From: Myxococcota bacterium
Lineage (GTDB): Bacteria; Myxococcota; Polyangia; GCA-2747355; JAKLHH01
Length of the DNA stretch: 13,039 nucleotides
Assembly (NCBI GenBank): GCA_022710245.1
Contig: JAKLHH010000081.1
Location: 1 to 13,039, forward strand
Direction of reading: 5' to 3'
In this document: positions 1 through 8,065 of the stretch, piece by piece
Layout of the letters: every line of letters starts with the position of its first letter
How positions within the stretch are numbered: the stretch's first letter is position 1
The notes under the pieces: model-generated
Seen by the model: only the letters and a program-made list of their open reading frames with translations
Databases searched by the model: none
What the model was told of the DNA's origin: nothing
Translations under genes and position numbers: made by a program

Positions 1-2
1 TG

Positions 3-107
3 ACCCTCGACCGCCCGCGCACCTCACTCACCTCACGCGCCATCGCCCGCCTCATCGAACCGCCAACCCTGCGTCGCCTCGGCAAACTCGCACCAGGGGG
101 AAAGTGA
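3..107 (+). CDS. possible 3' end of a truncated gene
   Basis: An open frame enters from the left edge and stops at TGA 105-107, giving 34 residues ending in RRLGKLAPGGK. I do not recognise the family. Its codons (TCA, AAA, GAA, CCA, GCA, CGT) are less GC-biased than in the genes downstream. That could mean a horizontally acquired gene or simply non-coding sequence. The fragment is basic and has no visible motif. It is listed because it is the only frame open from the edge that ends in a gene-like position, with the promoter of the next gene following 80 bases later. Confidence 0.25.
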   Translation, partial: TLDRPRTSLTSRAIARLIEPPTLRRLGKLAPGGK

Positions 108-185
108 CGAAAGTGATCAGCGGTCAGTCTCGCCGGCGCGTGTCAACGCTCGGCGCCCAGGTCCCCGGCGCGGCGCTTGGCGCCG

Positions 186-213
186 TCGACTCCCGGAGCG
201 CTTGCGGTATACT
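186..213 (+). promoter_or_regulatory. probable promoter of the TPR lipoprotein gene
   Basis: TCGACT (186-191, 4/6 match to a sigma-70 -35) is followed by a 16-base spacer and TATACT (208-213, 5/6 match to a -10). TATACT is one of the few AT-rich spots in the region. The predicted transcription start near 220 leaves a leader of about 54 bases before the GTG at 274. Confidence 0.5.
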
Positions 214-273
214 CGCGGCGAGGCGGCAGGCGCGTGGCGCGGCCGCCGAGGCCCTTCGCCCCCGAGGTGCACG

Positions 274-1278
274 GTGCGCGCACGCTTCCCTGCTGCTGGC
301 TTCGCCTCAACCATCGCTCTCCTCGCCAGCCTCTGGCTCCTCGCCGGTTGCTCGTCGACGGGGGTCGACCAGTGCCTGGAGACGCCGCTCACCTCGAAGG
401 TCTCCGCGCAGTCGCTGGAGACCTGCGAGGAGGCGCTGCGGTCCGATCTGGGCCGCAAGGACCTCTTCTACCGCACGGTGGGGCTGCTGCGCGCGCGCGG
501 GCGCTTCGCCGAGATCGCGACCTGGAGCCGCCGCGTCCTCGAGCACGACCCGGGCCGGCCGGACGCGCTCTACCACCTCGCCTTCGCGCTGCGGAAGACC
601 GGCGACTGCAAGGGCGCGCTGAAGAAGTACCTGACCTACGCCGAGGCCAACGCGGATGATCCGGATCCCTACTACGGGATGGGGCTCTGCTACGTGGAGC
701 TGGGCGCGCGGGACGACGCGCTCCGCGTCTTCAAGGCCTACCTCGCCAAGGAGAAGCGCGAGACGCAGCGCGAGTGGATCGACCGGGCGACCGCGCAGGT
801 CGCCGCGCTGGAGTCCGGGGCGGTCGCCGTCGCGCCACGTCCGGCGTTCGCGCCCGGGCCCGCGCCCGCGCCGGGTCCGACGCCTGCGCCGGGACCGTCA
901 CCCGCGCCGGGACCGTCACCCGCGCCGGGTCCGACGCCCGCGCCGGGTCCGACCGCTGGCACCCCGACGCCGGTCCCGACGCCGACCCCGGCGCCGCGGC
1001 CCGCGGCGAGCAGCGACTGCTCGGCGAATGAGAAGAAGATCGGCGCGGATCCGTTCGCCACCGCCGCCTACGACGCGTGGGCGGAGTGCGCCGCGAAGGC
1101 GGGCAAGCACGCCGACGTGGTGCGGCGCATGCGGATCGCGCTCCGCGACAACCCCGACTGGACGCGGGGCTGGCTCCACCTCGGACGCGCGCTGAAGGCG
1201 ACCGGCGACGAGGCGGGCGGCAAGGCCGCCCTCGCCAAGGCGTGCGCGGGCAGCGTCGCGGAGGCGTGCGGGCAGTAG
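274..1278 (+). CDS. TPR-repeat lipoprotein with proline-rich linker
   Basis: The predicted product is a 334-residue membrane-anchored lipoprotein. I chose GTG 274 because GAGG (264-267) lies 6 bases upstream and because it gives a clean signal peptide: MRAR, a hydrophobic stretch, then lipobox LLAGC with the lipidated Cys at residue 26. The longer frame from TTG 202 would overlap the promoter -10. Residues about 62-155 form helical TPR-like repeats (for example the segments around DALYHLAFALRKTGDCKGAL and DPYYGMGLCYVELGARDDAL). Residues about 190-246 are a Pro/Ala/Gly linker with a hexapeptide repeat. A further TPR-like pair fills the C-terminus (WTRGWLHLGRALKATGDEAG). Such proteins usually act as scaffolds for envelope complexes; no enzymatic motif is visible and the partner is unknown. 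A hairpin terminator follows at 1321. Confidence 0.85.
   Translation: MRARFPAAGFASTIALLASLWLLAGCSSTGVDQCLETPLTSKVSAQSLETCEEALRSDLGRKDLFYRTVGLLRARGRFAEIATWSRRVLEHDPGRPDALYHLAFALRKTGDCKGALKKYLTYAEANADDPDPYYGMGLCYVELGARDDALRVFKAYLAKEKRETQREWIDRATAQVAALESGAVAVAPRPAFAPGPAPAPGPTPAPGPSPAPGPSPAPGPTPAPGPTAGTPTPVPTPTPAPRPAASSDCSANEKKIGADPFATAAYDAWAECAAKAGKHADVVRRMRIALRDNPDWTRGWLHLGRALKATGDEAGGKAALAKACAGSVAEACGQ
865..954 (+). repeat. 18-bp tandem repeat coding PAPGP(S/T)
   Basis: Five consecutive 18-bp units encode PAPGPT, PAPGPS, PAPGPS, PAPGPT and PAPGPT. They lie inside the lipoprotein linker and continue into a less regular TPTPVPTPTPAP segment. Unit variation at the wobble positions (GGT/GGA, ACG/TCA) indicates expansion by slippage and then drift. 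The peptide is likely an extended spacer between the two TPR blocks. Confidence 0.9.
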
Positions 1279-1320
1279 TCTCCTCGCCCGCCAGGTGTAG
1301 ATCTCTCCGGATCGGGCGGA

Positions 1321-1338
1321 GGATCGCTTCGGCGATCC
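1321..1338 (+). terminator. hairpin with UUCG tetraloop after the lipoprotein gene
   Basis: GGATCGC-TTCG-GCGATCC is a perfect 7-bp stem closed by the very stable C(UUCG)G tetraloop, 42 bases after the TAG of the lipoprotein gene. The following bases (GGGCTCTTGGG) have no real U-run. It is therefore either a weak intrinsic terminator or an mRNA 3'-end stabiliser. Confidence 0.5.
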
Positions 1339-1372
1339 GGGCTCTTGGGCGCCGGTCTCCTCGATTTCCTGC

Positions 1373-1402
1373 TTTACGAGCGGCGCGCGCCCTCGATATC
1401 CT
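1373..1402 (+). promoter_or_regulatory. possible promoter of the DUF2934-like gene
   Basis: TTTACG (1373-1378, 4/6) and TATCCT (1397-1402, 4/6) are separated by 18 bases, in a pocket of lower GC between the upstream hairpin and the ATG at 1483. The match is modest. It would give a leader of about 75 bases. Confidence 0.3.
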
Positions 1403-1482
1403 GCTGGTCCAAGCACACTCCAGCGAGTGCCGAGGGCCGCGTCCTCGCCCCGTGCGGGGCCGCGGTCCGTCGAGGAGGAGCC

Positions 1483-2118
1483 ATGGCGACCAGGACGACC
1501 GAGAAGAAGACGACCCAGTCCGCGGCCAAGAAGAAGACAGCGACCCAATCCGCTGCCGAGAAGAAGCCGGCGGAGAAGGCGACGAAGGTCAAGACGCCGA
1601 CGAAGACGACGCCGGCCAGGACGACGCCGGTCAAGACGACGGCAGCCAAGACGCCGGTCAAGACGACGACCACGAAGGATCCGTCGGCGAAGGCCAAGGC
1701 GACGCCGGTCAAGACGACGCCGGTCAAGACGACGCCGGTCAAGACGACGCCGGTCAAGACGACGCCGGTCAAGACGACGCCGGTCAAGACGACGCCGGTC
1801 AAGACGACGACCACGAAGGCTCCGTCGGCGAAGGCCAAGACGACGCCGGCCACGGCGCCCGAGGTGACGAAGACGACCACGACCACGGCGCCCGAGGTGA
1901 CGAAGACGACCACGTCGAAGGCGAAGATCACCGAAACTCCCGCGACCCTCCGCAAGACCGCGCGCCCGGTCGAGGCGCCGATGATCGTCAGGTCGCGGCC
2001 AGAGCCGACCTTCGAGCAGATCGCGCAGCGCGCCTACCAGCTCTTCGAGCGCCGCGGCCACCTCCATGGTCACCACGAGGAGGACTGGCTGCAGGCGGAG
2101 CGCGAGCTCCGCGACTGA
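1483..2118 (+). CDS. Lys/Thr-rich protein with C-terminal DUF2934-like motif
   Basis: The predicted product has 211 residues. ATG 1483 is preceded by a strong GAGGAGGAG (1472-1480). Residues 1 to about 165 are almost entirely Lys, Thr, Ala, Pro and Val, resembling histone-H1/AlgP-type basic tails, with seven perfect TPVKT repeats (74-108). A second-level duplication is visible: PVKTTTTK(D/A)PSAKAK occurs before and after the repeat block, and APEVTKTTTT occurs twice. The last ~38 residues (IAQRAYQLFERRGHLHGHHEEDWLQAERELRD region) match my memory of the small DUF2934 motif: IAxRAYxLxExRG, GHxxxDW, AExEL. The basic, disordered tail suggests nucleic-acid or polyanion binding, which is inference; DUF2934 has no established function that I know of. 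The gene stands alone, followed by repeat-rich DNA. Confidence 0.8.
   Translation: MATRTTEKKTTQSAAKKKTATQSAAEKKPAEKATKVKTPTKTTPARTTPVKTTAAKTPVKTTTTKDPSAKAKATPVKTTPVKTTPVKTTPVKTTPVKTTPVKTTPVKTTTTKAPSAKAKTTPATAPEVTKTTTTTAPEVTKTTTSKAKITETPATLRKTARPVEAPMIVRSRPEPTFEQIAQRAYQLFERRGHLHGHHEEDWLQAERELRD
1702..1806 (+). repeat. seven perfect 15-bp tandem repeats coding TPVKT
   Basis: The unit ACGCCGGTCAAGACG is repeated seven times without a single mismatch, in frame within the Lys/Thr-rich gene. Perfect identity even at wobble positions points to recent expansion. Because the unit is a multiple of three, copy-number changes would only alter the length of the basic tail. Confidence 0.95.
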
Positions 2119-2135
2119 TCACCGAGCGCGATCCC

Positions 2136-2343
2136 GATCTCGGCACTGCCCCCGATCTCGGCGCTTCGGGTGAGGCTCGCGGCGCGCGGGACAGCGCTCC
2201 TCGACGGGTGGATCGCCGCTGTCCGGCCAGTCAGGGGCTGCGGCAAGCCTCGCGGGCGCGAGTGACGCGCGGTTCGCGGCACGGTCGACGGAGACGGCGC
2301 CCAGGCGAGCCGCGCTCGGTCGCGGGCAGTGCCGACCTGGGGG
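2136..2343. repeat. direct repeat copy A with 12-bp terminal inverted repeats
   Basis: This is a non-coding element of about 208 bp, repeated at 2425-2633. Inside it, TCGGCACTGCCC (2140-2151) and its exact reverse complement GGGCAGTGCCGA (2324-2335) form 12-bp terminal inverted repeats around a ~196 bp core. The last 123 bp (2221-2343) are identical to copy B; the first ~85 bp show several substitutions and a 1-base indel. No convincing gene lies inside. The layout resembles a MITE-like non-autonomous element or a duplicated regulatory block. I see no target-site duplication. Confidence 0.8.
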
Positions 2344-2368
2344 TCAGTGAGGGTGCCGAGTTCGGGGT

Positions 2369-2437
2369 CAGTGCCGCGCACTGGGGCCGAAGTCGGCACT
2401 GGGCGCGAAGTCGGCACTGGCAGTGATCTCGGCACTG
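2369..2437. repeat. cluster of TCGGCACTG sites, three at 18-bp spacing
   Basis: TCGGCACTG occurs at 2393, 2411 and 2429, exactly 18 bp apart, the third being the left end of repeat copy B. Just upstream, CAGTGC-CGC-GCACTG (2369-2383) is a perfect palindrome using the same core. Further copies are the terminal inverted repeats at 2140, 2327 and 2617. Iteron-like phasing suggests a protein-binding array or a site where element ends have accumulated. No function is assigned. Confidence 0.6.
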
Positions 2438-2633
2438 CCCCCGATTCCCGGCGCTCCGGGTGAGGCGCGCGGCGCGCGGGACAGCGCTCCTCGACGGGTG
2501 GGTCGCCGCCGTCCGGCCAGTCAGGGGCTGCGGCAAGCCTCGCGGGCGCGAGTGACGCGCGGTTCGCGGCACGGTCGACGGAGACGGCGCCCAGGCGAGC
2601 CGCGCTCGGTCGCGGGCAGTGCCGACCTGGGGG
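2425..2633. repeat. direct repeat copy B with 12-bp terminal inverted repeats
   Basis: This is the second copy of the element at 2136-2343, offset by 289-290 bp. Terminal inverted repeats are TCGGCACTGCCC (2429-2440) and GGGCAGTGCCGA (2614-2625). The right 123 bp (2511-2633) match copy A perfectly. The copy ends a few bases before the 16-bp triplicate and about 47 bp before the stop codon of the convergent methyltransferase gene. Confidence 0.8.
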
Positions 2634-2640
2634 CGCTCGG

Positions 2641-2688
2641 CGGACGCTCAGCGCCGCGGACGCTCGGCGCCGCGGACGCTCAGCGCCG
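2641..2688. repeat. 16-bp tandem triplicate at the methyltransferase 3' end
   Basis: CGGACGCTC(A/G)GCGCCG is repeated three times (2641-2656, 2657-2672, 2673-2688). The only difference is one A/G change in the middle unit. The TGA stop of the methyltransferase gene (2680-2682, - strand) lies in the third unit, so the last residues of that protein derive from the repeat. Confidence 0.85.
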
Positions 2689-4542
2689 CGGACGCCCCTC
2701 GAGGTGCCTCCGCAGGAGCTCGCTCCGCGCGACCCTCCGGGGATGGCTCCGCAGGAGCGCGCGCGCGCCGGCGTCGAGACCGTAGAGCTCCTCGGCGAGC
2801 GCGTCCAGGCGGGTCCAGCGCAGCTCCAGCGCGGCCGCGGCCTCTGCCCGCAGCTCGCCCCGAGCTCGCGCCTCCTCCTGCAGCGACTGCAGCTCCTCGG
2901 CGAGCGCGGTGAGCGGGGCCAGGCGCCGCGGCTCGCGGAGCGCGGCGAGCGGCAGCGGCGCCAGCGCGAGGAACTGCCGGTTCAGCTGCCGCCAGCCGCC
3001 GTCGCTCAGCCCGGCGCGCAGGCGCGCGAGCGCGCTGAAGACCGTCGAGGAGAGGACGGCCGCCAGCGCCCGGAGCTCGAACGGCGCGCTGATGGTGCAG
3101 ACGCGGACGTTGTCGGCGTAGACCCCGCCCTCGGCGTCGACGCCGGCGACGGTGTCCTCCACGGTGGTGGGGAAGAGCACCTTCGCCCGGGCGCCGGCGA
3201 GGAGGTTCTTCGGGTAGCGGTAGAGGTGCCAGCGGTCCTCGCCCTCGGCGAGCGCGACCGCGGCGCCGAGGACCTCGCGGTGCGCCGCGAGGTAGGCGGC
3301 CGCCAGCGGGAAGCGGCGCGTGAGCTCCGGCCAGCGCAGCTCCCGCACGGTCTCGCCCTCGACGCGGTAGGGGAAGAGCACGAAGCTGCTCTGGTGCTCG
3401 CAGCGGAGCGGGTAGAAGCCGCGGTTGCGACAGAGCGGCCGCACCGCCGCGCGCTCGAGGACGACCTCCTCGCCGAGGCCGTTGACGGCGCGCAGGCGAC
3501 GCGCGGAGAGCTCGATCGGCTCGAGCTGGTAGAGGCGGCCGCAGGAGACCTGGAGCCCGACGGAGATCTCGAGCTCGCGGTGCTCGCCCATGGCGCCGTG
3601 GCGACGGGTCAGCTCGCGATGCAGCTCCGCCAGCGCGCCCTCCTCGAAGCACCACGGCTCGTCGTCGAGGAGCGCGAGCCGCAGGCGCCGCTCGCCGGCA
3701 GGACGGCCACGGCGGGCGCCCTCCAGGTCGGCGTAGCTGCGGTGACGGAGCACGCGGCTGCCCGGCGCGAGCACCACCGCGGCGGTGTAGGTGGTGCGCC
3801 CGGGGAAGAGGTGCGCCTCCCCGTAGTCCTCGATCTCCGCCAGCAGCCGTCGGTCGAGGAGCCAGCGCCGCGCGGCGCGGCCGTAGTCGGCGCGGAAGAA
3901 GCGGCTCTGGATGAGGAAGCCGAGGCGCCCGCCGGGGCGGAGCAGGGACGCGCCGAGCTCGAGGAAGGCGAGCGAGAGGTCGGGCTTGCCCTCGCCGGTG
4001 ATCTCGTAGGCGGTGCCGTCCCGCAGGTGCTGCGCCAGGGCAGGCAGCACGCCGCGATAGCCGCGCAGCGCCACGTAGGGCGGGTTGCCGAGCACCGCGT
4101 CGAAGCCGCCGCGGGCGAGGACCGCGGCCAGGCCGTGGTCGCCGCCGCGCCAGTCGAGGTCGAGGAGCGCGTCGCCCGCCTGGAGGTTGCGCGCGAGGGC
4201 CGCCTGCAGCGAGGCCCGGGCGGGGCGCCCGCTCCGCGCCTCCACCCAGCCCGCCAGCGCGGCGCGCGCCCGGGCGAGCGCTGCGGCGTCGAGGTCGACC
4301 CCGTGGACGCAGCGCGCGGCGATGGCGGCGGCCGCCCGGCCCGGGTCGGCGCCCCCGCGCCGGCAGCGCGCCAGCAGCGCCTCGCAGGCGCCGAGGAGGA
4401 ACGCCCCCTCGCCGCAGGCCGGGTCGAGGACGCGCAGCGAGGTGACCCGGCGCGCCGAGCGGAGCAGCGGGCCCAGCGTTCGCCGGGTCAGGCGCTCGAC
4501 CAGCCAGGGCGGTGTGTAGACCACGCCGAGGGAGGCGGTCAC
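2680..4542 (-). CDS. solitary N6-adenine DNA methyltransferase (Eco57I/TaqI-like)
   Basis: The predicted 620-residue protein would transfer a methyl group from S-adenosylmethionine to the N6 of adenine in DNA. I chose GTG 4542 because GAGGGAGG sits about 4 bases upstream and because the motif-X-like GVVYTPPWLVERL then falls at residues 6-18. SAM motif I is VLDPACGEGAFLL (38-50), the acidic motif II is HGVDLD (80-85), and catalytic motif IV is NPPY (153-156). The C-terminal half looks like a TaqI-type target-recognition domain (the CRNRGFYPL and YRYPKNLL regions). No nuclease domain precedes motif X and no restriction or specificity gene lies nearby, so it appears to be an orphan. It follows the TldD-type gene by 53 bp on the same strand and may share its transcript. 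The target sequence cannot be inferred. Confidence 0.88.
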   Translation of the reverse strand: MTASLGVVYTPPWLVERLTRRTLGPLLRSARRVTSLRVLDPACGEGAFLLGACEALLARCRRGGADPGRAAAAIAARCVHGVDLDAAALARARAALAGWVEARSGRPARASLQAALARNLQAGDALLDLDWRGGDHGLAAVLARGGFDAVLGNPPYVALRGYRGVLPALAQHLRDGTAYEITGEGKPDLSLAFLELGASLLRPGGRLGFLIQSRFFRADYGRAARRWLLDRRLLAEIEDYGEAHLFPGRTTYTAAVVLAPGSRVLRHRSYADLEGARRGRPAGERRLRLALLDDEPWCFEEGALAELHRELTRRHGAMGEHRELEISVGLQVSCGRLYQLEPIELSARRLRAVNGLGEEVVLERAAVRPLCRNRGFYPLRCEHQSSFVLFPYRVEGETVRELRWPELTRRFPLAAAYLAAHREVLGAAVALAEGEDRWHLYRYPKNLLAGARAKVLFPTTVEDTVAGVDAEGGVYADNVRVCTISAPFELRALAAVLSSTVFSALARLRAGLSDGGWRQLNRQFLALAPLPLAALREPRRLAPLTALAEELQSLQEEARARGELRAEAAAALELRWTRLDALAEELYGLDAGARALLRSHPRRVARSELLRRHLEGRPRR

Positions 4543-4595
4543 GCGGCCTCCCTCGGTCGGCCGGCGCGCCGCTGCATCCAGAGCCGCAACCGCGG

Positions 4596-6284
4596 TCAGC
4601 CTCGCTGTCGTCGCCGCGCGCGGGCCGGCGCGCGCCGCCGGAGCGCCGCCTTCTCGAACGGCATCGGCAGCAGGTACTGCGTGAACTTCCGCTGATCGCT
4701 CGCCTGCAGCTCGAGGTTCGACATCAGGATGGCCGGGCAGGTGGTGGAGACCGGGACCGCGCCCGACTCGGCGCCGCAGAAGGCGTTCTCGCACCTCGGC
4801 GCGTCGCCGGCCGCCAGCACGGTGCGCAGCGCGCTGAGCGGCGTGCCGACGAAGTTCACGTTGCGCACCAGGTTCTCGCGCCCGTCGGCCCAGACCTGCA
4901 CGGCGAGCGAGACCGAGCCCATGAAGGCCTGGAAGTCGTAGGCCTCGGTGGCGGTCTCGCCGCCCTCGGCGTCGAGGATCATGATCCCGAAGGGGAGCTT
5001 CTGCCGGCGGATCTCGTCGACGAAGAGCTGCTTCAGCTTGCTGTGCGAGACGGTCTTCGAGGCGGTGACGAGGAGGTGGGCCATGCGGCTGATCGGCCGC
5101 TCGTGGTACTCGTTGCGCGCGTGCGCGTTGCCGCGGAGCTGCCCCGGCGCGACCGGCGAGCGGCCGCTGAGGAAGCCGACCAGCTTGCCGCGGTCCACCA
5201 GGCGCGCCGGCTCGGCCGGGGTGCCCTCGTCGTCGTAGCGGTAGCTCCCCACCGCGCGCACGCCGTGGCTCCGCACCGTCGTGGGATCGTCGACGACGCT
5301 GAAGATCGCCGGGAGGATCTGCTTGCCGAGGTCGCGCTTGAAGGTCTGCCCCTCCTGGGTCGAGAGGAGCCGGCTCCCCTCCAGCCGGTGGCCGAGCACC
5401 TCGTGGAAGAGGATGCCGGCCGGGCCCGGCGCGAGGAGCACCGGGCCGGCGTAGGACTTCAACGTCGGCGCCTTGGCCAGCCGCTTGAGCAGCTCGATCC
5501 GCTCCCGGATCTCGGCGATGAACGCAGCCAGCTGCGGGAGCTCGTCGGGGGAAGGCGTGATGTGGGTGAGCCGGGTGCGGATCCCCTCGCCGGAGCGCGT
5601 GAGCAGCCAGAGGTCGCAGCCGAGCTCGCAGATGCGCTGCTGATCGATCAGCCGCGAGCCCTCGCTGTTCACGAAGACGCGCGTGATGTCGCGGACGCGC
5701 AGCTCCACCCAGGAGTTCTTCACCTGCGGGTGATCCTTGATCACTCGCGAGCTGCGGTTGACGTACTCCCGCCAGACCTCGACCTCGACGGGACGGACCG
5801 GCCTGAAGGTGAGATCGACGACCGGGCGCGCCCGCGAGAAGCAGCCGAGGGCGCGGTTGGAGTCGAGGTAGGTGATGTGCTGCGACTTCTTGCGCAGGTA
5901 GTGACGTACGGCCTCGCGGTAGCGCCCGTCCGTCAGCTTCCACACATGGTACTTCAGCGCGTCGGTGTCGTTGCCAATCGGCATCTCGACGTGCTCGTAG
6001 GTCTCCGCCTCGGGGTCGTTGTCCTCGAGCCCACCCTCCATCACCTGATCGTAGCGGTACGAGCCGACCCGGCAGTCGCAGTACAGGTTGCGGCTGTCCT
6101 GGTCGCTGAGGTGGTTGAGGTTGCCGAGGCGTCCCCAGATCTGCGTCGTGTGGAGGTCCCGGAGGAGGTAGCTCAGGTAGTAGGGCCGGGGGTAGCCAGG
6201 CACCTTGAGGTGACGCATCGTGCGACCGCACTCCTGCGCGAGCGCGTCGACGAAGCGGAGCACCGTACGACGATTCAAGCTCAT
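4596..6284 (-). CDS. TldD/PmbA-family zinc metallopeptidase
   Basis: The predicted product is a 562-residue cytoplasmic TldD-type protease; no signal peptide is visible. The zinc motif HEVLGH (H294, E295, H299) matches the HExxxH of TldD. Cys516 in STTCPAILMSNLEL sits where the family has its third, Cys, ligand. Other family landmarks are the glycine-rich region after the motif (RLEGSRL), DDEGTPAEPARLVDRGKLVG (351-370) and the NVNFVG segment near the end. Family proteins usually act as TldD/TldE pairs degrading unfolded or modified peptides (microcin, gyrase-inhibitor processing); no TldE partner is present here. ATG 6284 was chosen because AGGAG lies ~10 bases upstream and the sequence before it is Pro/Ala-rich non-family sequence overlapping the divergent gene. 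At 562 residues it is somewhat longer than the usual 450-500, mainly through its N-terminus. Confidence 0.87.
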   Translation of the reverse strand: MSLNRRTVLRFVDALAQECGRTMRHLKVPGYPRPYYLSYLLRDLHTTQIWGRLGNLNHLSDQDSRNLYCDCRVGSYRYDQVMEGGLEDNDPEAETYEHVEMPIGNDTDALKYHVWKLTDGRYREAVRHYLRKKSQHITYLDSNRALGCFSRARPVVDLTFRPVRPVEVEVWREYVNRSSRVIKDHPQVKNSWVELRVRDITRVFVNSEGSRLIDQQRICELGCDLWLLTRSGEGIRTRLTHITPSPDELPQLAAFIAEIRERIELLKRLAKAPTLKSYAGPVLLAPGPAGILFHEVLGHRLEGSRLLSTQEGQTFKRDLGKQILPAIFSVVDDPTTVRSHGVRAVGSYRYDDEGTPAEPARLVDRGKLVGFLSGRSPVAPGQLRGNAHARNEYHERPISRMAHLLVTASKTVSHSKLKQLFVDEIRRQKLPFGIMILDAEGGETATEAYDFQAFMGSVSLAVQVWADGRENLVRNVNFVGTPLSALRTVLAAGDAPRCENAFCGAESGAVPVSTTCPAILMSNLELQASDQRKFTQYLLPMPFEKAALRRRAPARARRRQRG

Positions 6285-6335
6285 CCGCTGCTGCTCCTGC
6301 CGCGGAGGCGGCCCGGGCCATGCTCTCACGCGACG

Positions 6336-6354
6336 CGACCTAATTAGCAGGTCG
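6336..6354. promoter_or_regulatory. inverted repeat with AT-rich centre between divergent genes
   Basis: CGACCT-AATTAGC-AGGTCG has 6-bp arms and a 7-base centre. It is the only AT-rich spot in the 239-bp gap between the TldD-type gene (start 6284, - strand) and the Hpt gene (start 6524, + strand). Its position, ~50 bp upstream of the TldD-type start, fits an operator or promoter element. No good -10/-35 pair could be assigned. The rest of the gap holds a short tandem of CTCGCTGGCC (about 6377-6402) and nothing else recognisable. Confidence 0.4.
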
Positions 6355-6523
6355 TCCGGAGGGGCGCAACGGGGGGCCTCGCTGGCCCTCGCTGGCCCTG
6401 CCCCAGCCGTTTCAGGGGGTGGCACGCGAGCCGGGGCCAGGGCGCCCCCGGCGCTCAAGGATCCGGCGCAGCGGTCGATGATCTGATGGAGGCGAGCGGC
6501 GCTCATGCCGCGGAAGACCACCG

Positions 6524-6945
6524 ATGGAACGACCCACTGAGAGCGCCACGGCGCCTGGAGCTGCTGCCCCGGCTGCGGCCGCGGCTGCCCAGGCCACCGC
6601 GACGGAGGCCCGCGCCGTCCTCGACCTGGATGCAGCCCTGCGCCGGGTGGAGGGTGACTGGGAGCTGCTGGGAGACCTGGCCCGCCTGCTCCTCGAGGAC
6701 GCGCCGCGCCGGCTCGCCGAGCTTGACCAGGCCGCCGCCCGGGGCGACCTGCGCGGCGTCCAGCGAAGCGCCCACGCGCTCAAGGGCGCCGTGGCGAACT
6801 TCGACGCGTCGGAGGCGAGGGGCGCCGCACGCGCGGTGGAGCTCGCCGCGCGTCAGGGGGAGCTGGCCGAGCTGGGCGCCCTGCTCGCGGCGCTGCGCGG
6901 GAGCTGGGACCGCCTCGCCGTGGCGCTGGCCCGGATCGCCGGGAC

Positions 6946-6949
<4 letters not shown>
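6524..6949 (+). CDS. Hpt (histidine phosphotransfer) domain protein
   Basis: The predicted 141-residue protein would relay phosphate between a hybrid kinase and a response regulator. The Hpt signature HALKGAVANF begins at the predicted phospho-accepting His84 (RSAHALKG). Helices before and after it (residues about 35-75 and 95-138) fit the four-helix Hpt bundle, and an Ala-rich disordered N-terminus covers residues 1-30. ATG 6524 is preceded by GGAAG (6512-6516, spacing 7). The TGA overlaps the ATG of the next gene (ATGA, 6946-6949), so the two are probably translationally coupled. The natural receiver is therefore the receiver domain of the neighbouring GGDEF protein. The donor kinase is not in this window. 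Confidence 0.88.
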
Positions 6950-8031
<1,082 letters not shown>

Positions 8032-8065
8032 GCGTCAGCCGTGGTCACCCGCCAGTGAAGGGGAC

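Noticed and set aside
1702..1806. Regular short repeats as a possible CRISPR array
   Set aside because: The units are 15 bp, contiguous with no spacers, and in frame with a gene.
1427..1867. Arg-rich + strand frame overlapping the Lys/Thr-rich gene
   Set aside because: It is nearly all Arg/Pro, caused by reading the 15-bp repeats out of frame. The Lys/Thr frame has the ribosome site and a conserved C-terminal motif.
2704..4695. Long + strand open frame opposite the methyltransferase gene
   Set aside because: Its composition (Glu/Ala/Arg/Val-rich, no motif) is what an antisense frame of a GC3-rich gene gives. The - strand frame has all methyltransferase motifs.
2680..6321. Single - strand open frame of about 1,213 codons across two genes
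   Set aside because: Only the part below 4542 matches a protein family (methyltransferase). The upstream part is Arg/Pro-rich sequence in the wrong frame, shadowing the TldD-type gene, which is coded in another frame. High GC removes chance stops.
4512..6347. Long + strand open frame opposite the TldD-type gene
   Set aside because: No recognisable motif; it mirrors a well-supported - strand zinc-peptidase gene.
8032..8065. Possible bidirectional terminator between the GGDEF and PilZ genes
   Set aside because: Only a short bulged pairing (GGTCACCC with GGGGACC) is visible and there is no U-run; too weak to call.
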